Assembly (NCBI GenBank): GCA_964036315.1
Contig: OZ038482.1
Location: 12,181,989 to 12,245,988 of the forward strand
Source of the DNA: Acanthosepion esculentum
Taxonomy: Eukaryota > Mollusca > Cephalopoda > Sepiida > Sepiidae
Direction of reading: 5' to 3'
DNA: 64,000 nt
Shown here: piece by piece, positions 42,001 through 56,162 of the stretch
Position numbering within the stretch: position 1 is the stretch's first letter
How the letters are laid out: each line of letters begins with the position of its first letter
Position numbers and translations under genes: made by a program
Notes under the pieces: generated by a model
Told to the model about the DNA's origin: nothing
Database searches by the model: none
The model's input: only the letters and a program-made list of their open reading frames with translations

Positions 42001-45000
42001 TGTAGAAAGATAACAACAAAGATAAGGACATTAGTCCAACTCCTGACCCCAGAGATTCAGAAAGAAATTGAGCTTAGTTTAGTATATCAGAAATTTTCCA
42101 GAGTGTATCTGTTATGCTAGTACTCCAACCTACCGAGTCAGTCTGCCAATAGGTTTTGGTGCTATCTACTGGTGGCCAGTTATTATGTGAGATTTTCTTT
42201 ATGTTGCAATGACTCTGCAGTTTTTATGATTCAGCCTGGAATTTGGATAAACCTGCTTCAAAAACCCTGATTTGTCAGATGTTTGGAGAATATTCTTTAG
42301 GTTAAACACAGATTTTTGTGTTGTATGTGCATTTCAAAGCTGGTGAGGGTGGACATCTAAGATGATCACTCATCAGCAACACGCCAGAAAATATGGAAGA
42401 AATTTCTGAGCTCATCCATGAAGACGGTTGCTGAACAATCCAGTTATTGAGTTTCACAAAAGATCTTAGTGCAAGAATTTTCCGATATCACCTTCTACAT
42501 TCCATTGTTACAGTCTGGAAGGATCTGAAGTCACTATTTTGATCAACACTCTTTTTTTAAATAAGAAGCTAGACAATATTTTACATATAAACAAAATCCT
42601 CTTCTGTGAATATGGCTTATATTAATCCCCAATTGCTGACAATCCCTTCTCTTCTTGATTTTCAATATACAGATTTTATCTCAAAACCTGGTTTTTAATC
42701 ATCAAACAATATTAAAAAAAAAACAAACAATTTTTCTTAAGGCAGAAAATAAAGGAAATGGTAATTAAGTTAGTGGACAGTAATAGAGAAATGTTAAAGT
42801 GTGCCAATGTGTATCTGGTTCCTGGGTTCAAACGCAGTTGATACTAAAATACAACCAGGATTATTTAATGTTTTTTGTCTACTGACAGAATTTGCTACGT
42901 CGTGATTATTGTGAATGGAAGTGTTGATATATTTGTCCTACAGGTGATATCTGAATTATATAAACAGCTAGCTGATGTGCGGGTTTTTTAATGTTTATAA
43001 GAAGCGAAACTGGTGAGCCAAAATTAAATTCTGGCCTAGACTGTTTCATTCACTTTTGCATTAATGTTTTTGTGAAAGGCATGAATCCTCCCTCCCTCTA
43101 TGGGTTAAAAGACTAAATGTTATCCAATCTAGGAGGAGGAGGAGGACTACTATGAATCCAAATCCATGAAGAAGATAACAGGAAACCACTGTCTTATCTT
43201 TCCCAAGAAATTGTGGTAATTCACAGATTAGAGTGTGGGGGGGGGGAAACAAAACAATTTGGTTTTAACTTAAATTACTCTTTTATGAGAATATCCTGAT
43301 AAGACACAAAATTACTTTGTTAACGTTTTCCACATTATGTCTGCCAGTTTCAATACTGCCTTTGGTGGCCCTTATATTTCTAAAATAGATATAGTTTTTT
43401 TTTTTATTTTTAAATTATTTCACCTCCGCAAGCAAGGCAACAAAGTCACTAACACACTGAGTTAGCGTGTGAAAGAATTTTGCAAATGCTATCATTAAAT
43501 GTCTTGCCTGTCAGAAAACAAAACAAAACAGGGAAACTTTGTAATTAGCAGTTAATAGACTGAAGTTATCTCCCTTGGACAGAGGGGAAGGGGCAATCAA
43601 TTTATACATTACTTACAGATCACAACATCTATGAGATGAAATTAAAATTTTTATTATTGCATTATTCCAAAATTTTAACACATCAGCAGATAGCTATTAA
43701 TGTCTGCAACTGAGCACAAATAGTTATTAATTAAAAAAAAAAGAAAAAGTAATTAATGTATAATATTATCCATAACTACATGTACAAGAATGTAGTTTTT
43801 GACAAAAGTTAAAAAAATAACCATAAATACATAAAAAAATGCATATATTGCTGAAGATTCCCACACTATAGATATTTGTGGTATGTTATAATGCTTATTA
43901 CTTAAACAATAATAATACTGAATAAATTTTTTTAAACATCAAAGTATATTTAATCACACCTTCTCAATACCTGTCGCAATCTGTTAAAATTATTCAGAAA
44001 ACTGACTGGACTAAGAAATTATTTATTCTCCATTTTAGTGGTATTGCCCTAAAACTTGTTTTTGTTGTGTAACAAAAATACATATCAAAATTGGCTCAAT
44101 AGAATACGAACTATATATTGATTTTTTTTAATATCAACCAGTAAGAGATCAATTGTAAAGATTTGAAAGCATTCAATTATGCAGGGAATAGAAAATTCAG
44201 GTATTAAAAAAAAAAAAATGAAAAAGAAAAAAAAAGAACATTTCTTTATAATACATTTTACTGACCTCAGGTGAAATAACTTGTCATCTTATAACAAGTT
44301 ATCCAACACTTACCTTGTCATGCAACGTCCAGCCAACGTACTTTAAGTAGCTATCGTCAAGAAACATGTAAGGGTATTTTCGCATCCAGACCCCAATTTC
44401 AGAAGAACAAATTGCCCGTATCTCTGGTTGAGTATCCCTGAAAAGATGGCACAGATCCTCATCACATGACTTACCTTGTCATGCAAGGTCCAACCGACGT
44501 ACTTTAAGTAGCTATCATCTAAAAACATATTCGGGTACTTCCGCATCCATACCCCAATTTCTGTCGTACATATTGATCTTATTTCTGGGTGGGTATCTCT
44601 GAAAGAGTACAGGAAAACCAGGTTATAAGGCTTCCCCTTTTTTTTTGTTTTTGTTTTTTTAAGAAGTTGATCATTTCTTGGTAGCTAGATCCTTGTGGAT
44701 TTAAAGCGATTCCCTATTAGTGGGTTTTGTACTTTGTTGTTTTTTTTTTAAGTCCATTAAATGAATTTAGTTTATTCCCACAGGCACAAATCTGAAGTGG
44801 TATCAGTAATTGCTTTTTTTTCTTCTTTCTTTAAAAAAAAAACAAAACAAAAAAAAACACAAATGTAATGATGATAATAATAATAACCCATTAGTGTGGA
44901 TAATATTTTAAATAAAATTGTGTAATACAGAAAATATGGCACTATGAATTTGTGGAAGATAAAAGGTTAAGCTTTGTGGAAAATTTGTCATTAGGAATCT

Positions 45001-47585
45001 AAATAATACAAAACTAACATCCACAATGAAATGATTAGTACTTTCTATTAAAAAAAAAAGAAAGAAAGAAAAAAAAAAAAAGTTAAAATGTTGGGCATGA
45101 TGCAATGAAAGTGCTGAAAAATTACAACTAAAATTTCTGAATAAAGTGTAGTGTCTCTACACAAACTTTCCACATGTGTGTGTAATGTGCAAGCAAGCCC
45201 TGTCCATATAAACTGAAAGAATTATCTTAGCATTGAACTGAGAAAGATTATTTTAGACAGAGCATGCATGAACAAAAGAAGAAAAAAAAAATCATGCATA
45301 CTGATTGATATAAAAGAGTATGGAACAATAATAGCAAATAGATTCTAAAATAAAAACTCAAATTAAAGTAAGTTTTCTTCAACAGAGTTTAATACTAAAA
45401 TTTAATCTAAGCAAACAAAACCAGAGTAAAACTTTCCTACAATGACACCCATTGTTATATAATTTCATATTCATATAGATGTTGGCCAACTTGAATATCC
45501 CGTCAAAGATGATCTGGAGAATTAAATATTTTTATAAACAACATATGAAAAATAACCAAAAATTAGACATATTAAGCTGGAATGTCGAAGCAAAAAACAA
45601 AAGGAAAAAAAAAGAAAAAAAAAGAAGAAAACTTGGGTTCTTCAAATACAAGTTTCAGTTTTCAGTTTCTGACCATCTAATATATTCCAAGTTTCTTGTA
45701 TAAAACAACAGACATCACCTATATATTGTTTGATCAAGCCAAATTCAAAATAGTCTCAAGATACCGTTAGGAATTAGTAAGAAAAATTTAATAATTACAA
45801 TATAAAATCTAAAACTGAGGAAAAGTACCAAAATCTTTAGAAGCACTGTCTTGTTCACTATTACTAATCAAATGTTTAAAATAATAATATTAATAATAAA
45901 CTATTGAAAAGTGCAATTGAATAGAAGCTTATAACTATTTTTTTTTTTTTAAATTCATTTGTTTTGTGAAATACATCTCTCAGATGCTGTGGCATACACC
46001 ATCAGTGATGTTTTTAGTCATGGATCATTGATGTTTAAATACATTATAAATTTTATCTCTACCAAAAATGAACATCTTGAATTTTTGTTGATGTTATTTA
46101 TACTTTCTGAGGTCACACAAATATCTTCTAATAACATAAACCTCAGAAAAACCCTCCTATGTGCCAGGTCCTTTCAGAACATGGGCGATCATGGCTCGCC
46201 ACAACTTCCTATCCTGTGCAGGTCTTAGCAACCTAAGTCTTTTCACATCCTTCCAAATCTGTTCAGTCATTCTTAGCAAAAATTGTTCAAGTAGGTGGTT
46301 TGCTACCTCCTGTCCCTTTTGTCATTGATATATCTTGTGAGTATCAAATTTTCCAAGTCCTCCTATCTTGGAGATAAGTCTATACAAATATTGAGGTTTC
46401 CAAGACATGGCTTAAAAAAAAAAAAAAAAATTTTTCTGTTTAATCGCTAAGGTTAATTTAATTTTATGTTCTGAAGATGAATGATTTGGCTTAATAAATG
46501 GACACTGAAAACACTAATGAGGGCCACCAATTTAATGAATATGATTTATTTTGTATACTTATCAAGGCCACACAATGTTGGTTTTAAAAAAAAAAATAAT
46601 TGTTGCATTAGAGTTATGCTAGGTACATGAACTGATAATCTGTGTGGCATTTGAGTAAACTAGCCTAACAGGTACTTCAACTTTACATTGAGACCAAAGG
46701 TGTTTTATATTCTATTAATTACAGTAATTTCTTCTATGATTAGATAGCTAAGTAGTGATTTTATTGTTAACAATATTGTCTGTGAGTTACTATTTATGAA
46801 CTTGCTTGTGAAAAGTAATATCAAGTCATACATATTAATAAGAATAGTATAATTATTTTTATTTTGTAAAAATATATTTTTTATTCAAATCAAGTTGAAT
46901 CTGTTGAGACTGTTTTTGCTGGAAATGATACTTTATTTAAAGATTTAAAACAAAACTGCCATGAAAGAAAATTTACTGTTTATATAATAAAACCCCAAAG
47001 AGATTACCAAATAAAATATGATTCTGCTAAAGGAGAAGAAAAGATCCAAATCTAACCGAAAATGAGCCAAATGGAATCACAAATACCAAAGACAAGAAAC
47101 TAATTTGAGACTGAATTTTAGAATTCCTATAGAAATAATCCAGTAAACATTAATGAGTAAAAATGATTTTGCTTTTGCCATAGAGATACAGAAAGTAACA
47201 CTAACACACCAAGGATTAAACTAATTTTCATTAGATTTCCAAGAATGTAAGCCAACAAATTTTCTGCAATGGAGAAACCAAAATGTGCGTCTTAAACAAA
47301 AATCCAACACAACCTAATCCTGGAAACAGACAAGAATAATTAATATAAACAAAGTGATTTAATTACAGAATTTATGCAATAGCTCTCTGAAAATTAGCAG
47401 TTTAAAAGTCACAATATTTATGTCATTTTTCTTCTTTTTTTTTTTTTTTTTCAAAAGTTACTGTATATATAAAAATATATATAAAAAGGATATACAATCC
47501 CTTTTCAAAAAATACATATCAAATATTCACTATAGTGATAAAAAAATATTGGCACACCCTTTGCTTTTATAAGCATATATATATC

Positions 47586-47646
<61 letters not shown>

Positions 47647-50141
47647 GTGTATGTATGGGTTTCTAAATGGTTACAAGCATGCAAAATTTAATAAAGGCTT
47701 TTAAATAAAACCCACAAATATGAAAAAAGGAAAAAAAAAAAAAAAAAAAAACTAATGTCTTCTGAATATTTCTTTTTCTTTTTTATACATTATTCTTTTT
47801 TACTTTGCAATTATAAAATACAACATTAGTATTTGAAAATAAATAAAAATAAACAAATGGATATAAAATAATAAAAATAGCTGTATAAAAAGGACTTGAG
47901 TTATTATAGCAGTAGTAATAGTAATAATAAATAGTACTGTACTAATCAACAGCTAGCTATCCAATATAATGTAAAAGCACTAACAGTACATGGACACTCG
48001 TGCAGTAGTAGGTGAAATGGTATTACAAGCTAGCATATAAGGCAACAAAAACTCAAGCAGCAAGAATGTATGCATCAACTACAACTGACAACAACACAAG
48101 CCACAAATACGCACACACAGGCAAAGTATTATTATTATTATTATTATTATCATCATCATCAAATGTTTCCACTTAATGGGCTGTGGGGTTGGCTACAATA
48201 TATTAAAAAAAAAAAGAAAAAAAAAAAAAAGAGCTAGCTTATTTATTTATTTATTTTTTTTTTTGTTTTCCAGCCATGAGCAAATTCACGGAAATTTAGT
48301 AGCTTTGCTGAACAAAGCTAAGATCTATTGGAGAGACACTCACACTTCAATATAAAAATTTGATCCAGATCTAAATAGATTTGTGAAGCTAGGTTCCTGA
48401 TGAAGGAGGAGAAACAAGCAGAAGCAATGATTTTAAAATTAACAACATTGGGGCCCTTAATTAGGAATAATCATCTAATTTCACTCTTCTTAATAAAGTA
48501 TAAATGAAAGATCAAATCAAAACCCTTCTTTTGTGAATAAACATTCAGGTAAATAGAATCAAATAAATTAAATCCTGACTAAACAAAGCACAAAGTCATA
48601 TCCAGCCTTTTTTTAGGACTTAATTTCATATAAAGTGTAATTTAAAAAAAAATAAATGCAATAATTTGGGTGCTTTTTTTTTTTTTTTTTGGTGTTACAA
48701 GACAATAGTTTTGTTGTGTAATCTTATGAGATATAGTCAATTGCAAAATTGTTGTTCAGTAATAGAAATTTTATTCTTAAAATATGAAACCTGACATCCC
48801 ACCAAAGATCCAAAGCAAAATTGGTAAATTTGTTTCTTGTTACTGTAAGATACTAACTACTTACAGTGAATTAGTATATTTTTGGTGTACCAATTCCCGT
48901 ACATTTCCATTAGAACAAGGTTTTCCTGTATCTTTTCAAGAGAAGTCTCACCAAGAAAAAAAGATGTAAACAACCGTGATTCAGCCATGAAAGGAGAAAA
49001 GGAGGAGAAGGAAAAGAAACCGTTTCTTTCTTTTTTTGTTTTTTTCAGTTTCCTTGAGTCTAGATAAAAGAAAATACTCCAGCTCACCACGGTCGGCAGA
49101 GGGAGGTGAGCTGAAAAATAAAGTGAAGAAGTTTCTAAATGTTCATCATGGGATCAAGACTGTTCTGTACTTAAGCATGAAAGAAGATTCAGGGAGTCAT
49201 AACTGAATTTTACAAATAATTTTTATATGAAGCACAACTGTAGAGAAAACATTCCAAAACATTTTTTTCAATAAAAAATCTAAATGAAAATAAAGAAAAA
49301 TCAAGATGTGGATTTTTAAGGGGGGCGGGGGGGGGGCATATATTTAGTGTTCACATTTAAATAATTTGGCCACTTTCACATTCCAATCATCATCAGATTT
49401 CTTTAATATTGAAGCCCTTTTAGAACTGCAGCTGTTTCAGCCATCTTTGTGCTAGGAAAGGATGAAAATATTAGCAGTGTAATAACATCCAGTTATCATG
49501 ATCAGAAGCTAGAGATGGTAAGAGGTTAAAACAAGTTGGCAAAGATTTTACAAAAAATATGAATAGAGTTCAATATATTTCCTTGTCTGAATTTTTGAGA
49601 TATTTTTACAATGTTTCAACTGTTATACTCCTACCTTCTGGTTCCAGTTGCGTTTGCTAACATACTTAAAATTTCAAACTGTACCATTCATTCAATTCAA
49701 AGAAATGGAATGAGAACAGTCTACCCAGTAGCTTGAATAAAGGGTTCAGCATATGAGATAGTTACAGAATATTGCAGGTGCTCAAAGATGGTTGAAATTC
49801 TGTGACTAAACAACCAACACTAGGACAATAGTTTGGATAAATCAGTGTATACTTTTCTACTTTAAAAGTTGTTCATCTACATCATCCTTCATTCTTTTTG
49901 ATGACCAACATTTCTAAACATCGGTCAAACTCTTCATGGACACGTTTCGCATTTCTTTTTTGGTTTTGTCAATTTTTTATTTATTTTTTAAAAAATAGCT
50001 GGCCTGCCAGCAAGCACTGCACTCTTTGACCCCCTTCTCATCGTCATTTTTTTTTCTACAAAAAGGTTGCAGAAAAGGTCAGTTTTCATCCTTGTTCCCT
50101 TTTCTCCAGCTCTCTTTACCAACATATTTGTGTACACACAC

Positions 50142-50178
<37 letters not shown>

Positions 50179-51031
50179 CGTACGCACACACACACACCAA
50201 CAGGAATACATTAATGTTTGAAAACAGCAAGAAAAATTCTGTTTGTAATAAATCTTTATATGGAGCAGAAAAGTAGATTAAAATCTATTATTGGATCGCC
50301 ATTACGTCAACTGTAAAAATTTGGACAAAACTATTGTTGTTCAAACTGTTTAACTAAATTGGATGAATTCAAATTCAAACAAAATTTTCAAATACAAAAT
50401 ACAAATAGAAGGTTAAATGAAATGAGTTGAAAAAGCAGTTTTGATAAAGGACTATTAAGTGCTGGCCTAGAAATTCAGCTTTCATATACCTAACTTTTAT
50501 CTGCATTTTAAAACTGATCATTGACAAGTAGTAAAAAGATAACTATTTCAACCAACAGGCATGGCCTTGCGCATATAGCATTATGGAATATTCCAAATGA
50601 AATAAAAATAAGGGAGCATATTATTAATTATTTTTGCATGGTTTATTTAAAGAAAGATTTGTAAATACTTTTACAGATGAAAATTAAAAGACGGCTTCAC
50701 TTGAATCTATTTTACAAATTGGTTGTGTGCTGTATGCATTTGGAATTTCTGGAATGTGAGGTGGTAAATGAAAAGATATGTTTATTAAGAAGAGGACAAA
50801 TGAATAAATTTTGGGAAATGAAAAAGTTAAAAGAATTTTGACTTCCCTTGATAACAATTAGAAACTTCCACAAACATAGAAAACAATTATAAAATAATAT
50901 CAATACAAAAGAAGGATGAACAAAAAGTAATAATTTGGGTATAAACAATTGCAAAGAAATTTTAAAAAATAAAAAATAAATAAAAAAAATAATAAAAAAA
51001 AAAAAACATGGAATGCACAACAGATCATTTT

Positions 51032-51062
<31 letters not shown>

Positions 51063-53096
51063 ATGTTATCAAAAAAGAAATAGACAATTTTTCAGAAAAC
51101 AAATCTAAAATTTAGATTTAATTTTTACAACTGAAAAATCTGAATTTCAAGTGTTAGATGTTTTGTCAAACAATTTTCTCAACTAATTCACTAACTGGGC
51201 ACATTTATTTTGGAAGGAATGAGAAATTCTTTCATAGTTGGAAAGGCAATTGAATTTTGGACAGTGAGATTTAAAATGAACACAGTTGTTACAATTACTC
51301 TCTCTCTCTCTCTCTCTCATATATATACTCACATACTCACTCAAGTATAAAACTCCCATTTAAGACAAAAATATCCACAGGCATAGAAGGAAAAAAAATT
51401 CTATAAACAAATGAACAATAAAAAAATTGATTAAATTCATAAAAAAACACTGTATGCATAATGAATGTTATTAAACAAAATTGTTCGTTAATGAAGCCAG
51501 AATTATGAATACAAAGGAAGCCAATACTTGAGGGAAACAAAAATTAAAAAAGATCAAAGATGCACGCACACATTCACAAATATGAAGACTATTAAATGGA
51601 AAATATTTTCACAACTTACTTGATAGCACACTTTTGCCTATGGCTCTTCAGGCTTTTTTTTTTTTTTTAAGTACCAGGTTGCTAACCTTCTGGTGCTTAC
51701 AAGCTTTAAGAGCCGTATCAGCCGACTTGTCAAACTATTCTCTTTTAATCTTAGATTGCTCTGTTGCACATTGAGAGCACTTTCAGTAGTTTTTATTTTT
51801 ATATCCTTATAGTTGACGAGTAAAATTTCCTTACACATATCAAGACTAAAATAAAATATTTAGGTTTTGATTTTAAGAACAAAAGTTTTGATCTTTGGAG
51901 TTGAAGCCATTGTAGAACTTGTGTTTGCTTTGTTAAATATTTATTCCTGAAAAACATGAAATTTATTTATTTAAATTATCTAGATTAATTTTTATGAAAC
52001 TCTTGTTTTTAAATCATGGACTTGGTTTATGTATGGAATCAACGGAATAATAAACATTTCCAAATTCTCTAAAACTATTTCAGTGTTTAATACTTTCTGA
52101 ATTCAATCTGAAATGATTTAAAATATATAAATATATGAAAATATTGTACATTATTCAGACTATTGTCCTCATCTTTGTCGCCATATTTATTACAACGTTT
52201 CGGCCATTGTATGCTCCGGCCTTCTTGAGGGGGTTGGAATGTCGAACTGAACCCTTTATTTTGCTCACTGGGGTAGATTGTTCTAGTTCCACGTGCCATG
52301 TTTAATGAATGTCAGTTATCAGTTATCTCCTGTTAATTCCCCTCTCCAAGTTCTCCACTGCCTTAACCAGGTATTGAACTCACACTCTTTGGGTCCTGTC
52401 ATTGGATCTAACCAATGCCTTTATCCACTGTGTCATGCGTCCTTAAATGGATAAAGGTGTCGGTGTCCTTAAGGATGACAACTGGTCTACTGCAGAAAGA
52501 AATGGCAACCTGCTGCAGGAAAAAAAAAACTGCACCGTCAGTCATGTATCGAAAGATACATGATCGCCTAAGTGTGTATTATGCATGGCACATAACTGAC
52601 TGACTATGATCCTCACTGAATGCCCTATACTTTGGAAATACTACCAGAATATGGTTATGCATTTTTGTTTTACATTTAATTACTGTTTAATTATTACAAT
52701 ATTCTAAAAATGCTTTTAAAAATTGACAGTATTTTCAAAAACTGTAGAAATCTTCTATAAATACTTTTTATAAAAAGTCATTTTAGAACGTCTGCTGTTG
52801 AATTATGCTGTGTGTGGGGAGGGATTTAGCCATTTGATGAAGCAGTTGAAAGAGAATGACGATAAAGATGGTGTTTTTGTTAACTCAAATCCATTCTCAA
52901 AATCACCTCACCCATTCACCCATTCTTTTCAAGTGTGCAAAAGATGAACAGAAATGCTTCTAAAGCCTTTCCCAATAATAATAAATAATACTGTTAAAAT
53001 ACAATTAATGCACCAAAACGTCTGTCAAAGCCATTTTGTGCTAAAAGAAAATCACCAAGCACAACCCACTCATTGCCTAGAGGCTCTTCAATATTT

Positions 53097-53128
<32 letters not shown>

Positions 53129-56116
53129 TAAACACAACAAAAAGAAACAAAAATAAACCAGGTGAGAGCAATCAAAAAGAACATAAATTTGCATGTGAAA
53201 CTATATCTATCTAAAGAATTAATGAATTTATTTTAATCTGACATTGTTATTACTTCAAACATTATTTTTAGTGGATACTTATATTAGAAATAAACACCCC
53301 CATTTTTATTTTAAACAGTGTATATTACATCCGTCAGCCTCTGTACATTCAAGAAACCTTAATAAAGAAAATGTGTTCTTTCGCAGGGACCATACCTGCA
53401 TTCTAAGACATGCCAGATCAAATGATGGTTTCCCCTACAAAGGAGGGATGCAGAGTTGAATCCTGTTGAAGAGCTCATTTTCTTTATTAAGATTTCTTGA
53501 GTGCATAGGCTGATAAACGTAATACACTGTTTAAATTAAAAACAGGCTGTCTATTTTAAATACGGGTATACACTAAAATAACATTTGAAGTAACATAAAC
53601 CACGGAAACTAACTTTTGGGTTAGAAATGTGTAAAGACTGTAGACAGAAACAAAAATAAAAATAAAATGAAGATTGCCAATTGAAATGAACACATGTCAG
53701 TGAAAGAGTTTTTTTTTTCTTTTAGTGAGAAAATTGCTGAATATTTTTTTTTCTTTTGGTCATAACAGAAAATTTTGTTGCATTCGACACGAGCAAATAA
53801 ACAAGAGCCTGGTTGATTTAAGAAGGCAAGAGTTTGTTCCCTTTGTAAAAGCAAATGCACCAATGATTTTTCCAATTTTTAAAGCTGGAATGCATGAAAC
53901 TAGGGAAGAACTAATGTCATTGATATTTCAGTAGAAGCTGTATTTTGTCATAAAGAAACCCAAATGCCAGAAGGCACAAGCTTCCTCCCACCATTTTTGC
54001 TATGATGATGGATGTCTAGATTTTATAAGAGACACAAAGATTTGGAACGTTTTATAATTATATCTGATGCTGGGCTCAACACAATTATTAGCTGCATTTT
54101 GATCTGAAATTTTTACTGTTCAAACTAAATGATTAATGAAGAAATGTTGGATTAAGAGCATTGACAAAGAATAAGACTATGTTTAAAATAAATACTATTT
54201 TTTCATCATGAGGCTATGAATTTATTGATTCCCCTAAGTAGATAGCAAAATATGGTAGAAGTCAAAATGTGTAAGCAAATTTGATTTACAAGAGATACAA
54301 CTATGTATAGTAAAGATGAAATTGCTTTTTTTCTTCCAAGTTTGTAAACTTGTCAGAAAGTTTGTTTCAAATGTTCTAAGGTGTTGTTCATAATTCTTTG
54401 GAAATGTCAGTGACACTTTGGAAAGTAACAGAAAAATATCAGAACAATTCGACTAATATTATTTTGAAATAACTAAATAAGGATTAACAACTCAAATATT
54501 AAAAGAGTTTTAGAAAATGTCATCAATAGAAAATTTAAAGTTAACAATGTTTCCAAGTTGCAAAAAAGAATACAAATTTATTTTAGTAAAATGTCTTTGC
54601 AATGAATTTAGACCGAAATGTTATATACACTGCATTAAAATATAATGTTACATGGTGCTTAAGATTTTTTCCTGACTTTTTAAAGGGAACGACCTCTTTG
54701 AGATTAGCAATAATAAATGCATGGCAAAATCTCATTTTGTTCACCATCCTTCAGAATAAATGTATGTATATACATGCAGAAATTGGGGGTAGGGGTCTGG
54801 AACATAAAAAAAAATTACAAACATGCCTAACATATTACAAACATGGCACACATACAATCGAAACAAAAAGAAAAAATTCCTAATTAAAATCAATACAAAG
54901 CAAAAATAGAAAAAAAATTAGCAGCATGAGACAAGCAAAAAATATTAACAGCACAAGACAAGAAAATGGCAGAGAATGAGAAAGAGAGAGAGAGAGGCAT
55001 CAAATCTCTTGCTTTCAGTTGAATTCATTTAAATATGAAAAATTTGCATTAATTTGTTTTAGTTTATTTTTTATTAAAAAATATATAACCAATTTAAGTA
55101 ATAATTTATGTTTTTTTATTTTTGTTTTTTTTATTAAGTTAGGTGATACAAAATTCAAGAGAAATTAAAGTCAACTCGGATCAACAAAAAAAGTTGTTAC
55201 TTTACAGATTTTCTTCAAGAAAAATGCAAACTCTCTCAATCAGAAAAAACTCTTTACTCTACTTTTGGGAGAGAATGGGCTTCAGTTCATTTTAATTATT
55301 GAGAGAAAAAGAGAATCCTATTTTGCTACTGGCTTTTTCTTAATCTTTCTAAGGTTGGCAAGAGAGAATATTACATGTTATTCAAGTTGAATATACTTAA
55401 TTAAATGAGGAGAAACTTGTCAGTTGAATCTATGAAATGCTGACATGAAAGTGATTAAAGAATAATGTATGATTTTATGACTAAGAAACAAAGAAATGGG
55501 TTTAAAAGTGGAAGAATGTCAAATTTAAGATGAATTTTTAAAACCGATATTTCAAGGAAAAAATATGCCTACCTTACATCTGTTTAAAACAAACACTTCA
55601 ATAAAAAATATGTTTAATTAAAAGGTCATAAGTACATACAATCTATTAAAAGGAACATGTTTTTTTTCTTCTTTTTCATAAAAAACTGAGTTTTTTTTTG
55701 TTTGTTTTTTAGTAGAAGAGATAAAATAATTTGGGGGAAAAGTTGCTGCTGTTCCAATTCGAGTAAATACTTTAAACTTCTATAAAAAAAAAAAAAACTT
55801 TAAATCTTGGATTGGATTTATATAATTCAAGGGAATTTTCTATTATAATATAAAAATTGGTACACTTAAAGAATAAGAGATATACAAGTAGATTGCAAAT
55901 GACTCCAATAATTACTTTAAGGCAATAAATAGCAAAATAATGTAAATAAATAATAGAGAAAACAGAACAGAAATGTTTGACTAAAATATATTGTTTAATA
56001 TAAATTAGGAAATTACACTTGCAGCCCCCACTGCAAGGAAATCAATGTTTAAATTAGATTTACAGAATTATAAAACCCTTAAATATATTTTCTATTTCCA
56101 TAGCTCAAAAAAAAAA

Positions 56117-56162
<46 letters not shown>

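Larger units (their letters stand above)
33539..44313 (-). other. STAG intron between w3b and w4 (10.8 kb)
   Basis: Rich in repeats: LINE 3' ends (33950, 35540, 36870, 38225), SINE-like copies (34870, 38105), a pogo-like MITE (35304), an ATG minisatellite (36240), a duplicated 190-bp block (40441/40720), a snapback (41509) and G-runs at 39403 and 43235. Between 38560 and 40440, and from 41700 to 44313, I see only AT-rich sequence, (AT)n at 39050 and a short reversed LINE tail at 43420. Confidence 0.75.

Noticed and set aside
44314..44598. The exon pair as an assembly duplication
   Set aside because: The copies differ at 24 of 124 bases, mostly silent, and have different acceptor sequences. 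An assembly artefact would be near identical.
45479..45703. Lys-rich open frame
   Set aside because: Low-complexity A-rich translation without recognisable motif.
50026..50276. Open frames with Tyr-Ile repeats
   Set aside because: They are translations of the (TA)n and (CA)n tracts.
52330..52446. tRNA gene on the minus strand
   Set aside because: A- and B-box-like words are present but no cloverleaf can be formed and the sequence continues into a repeat body, so it is a SINE head.
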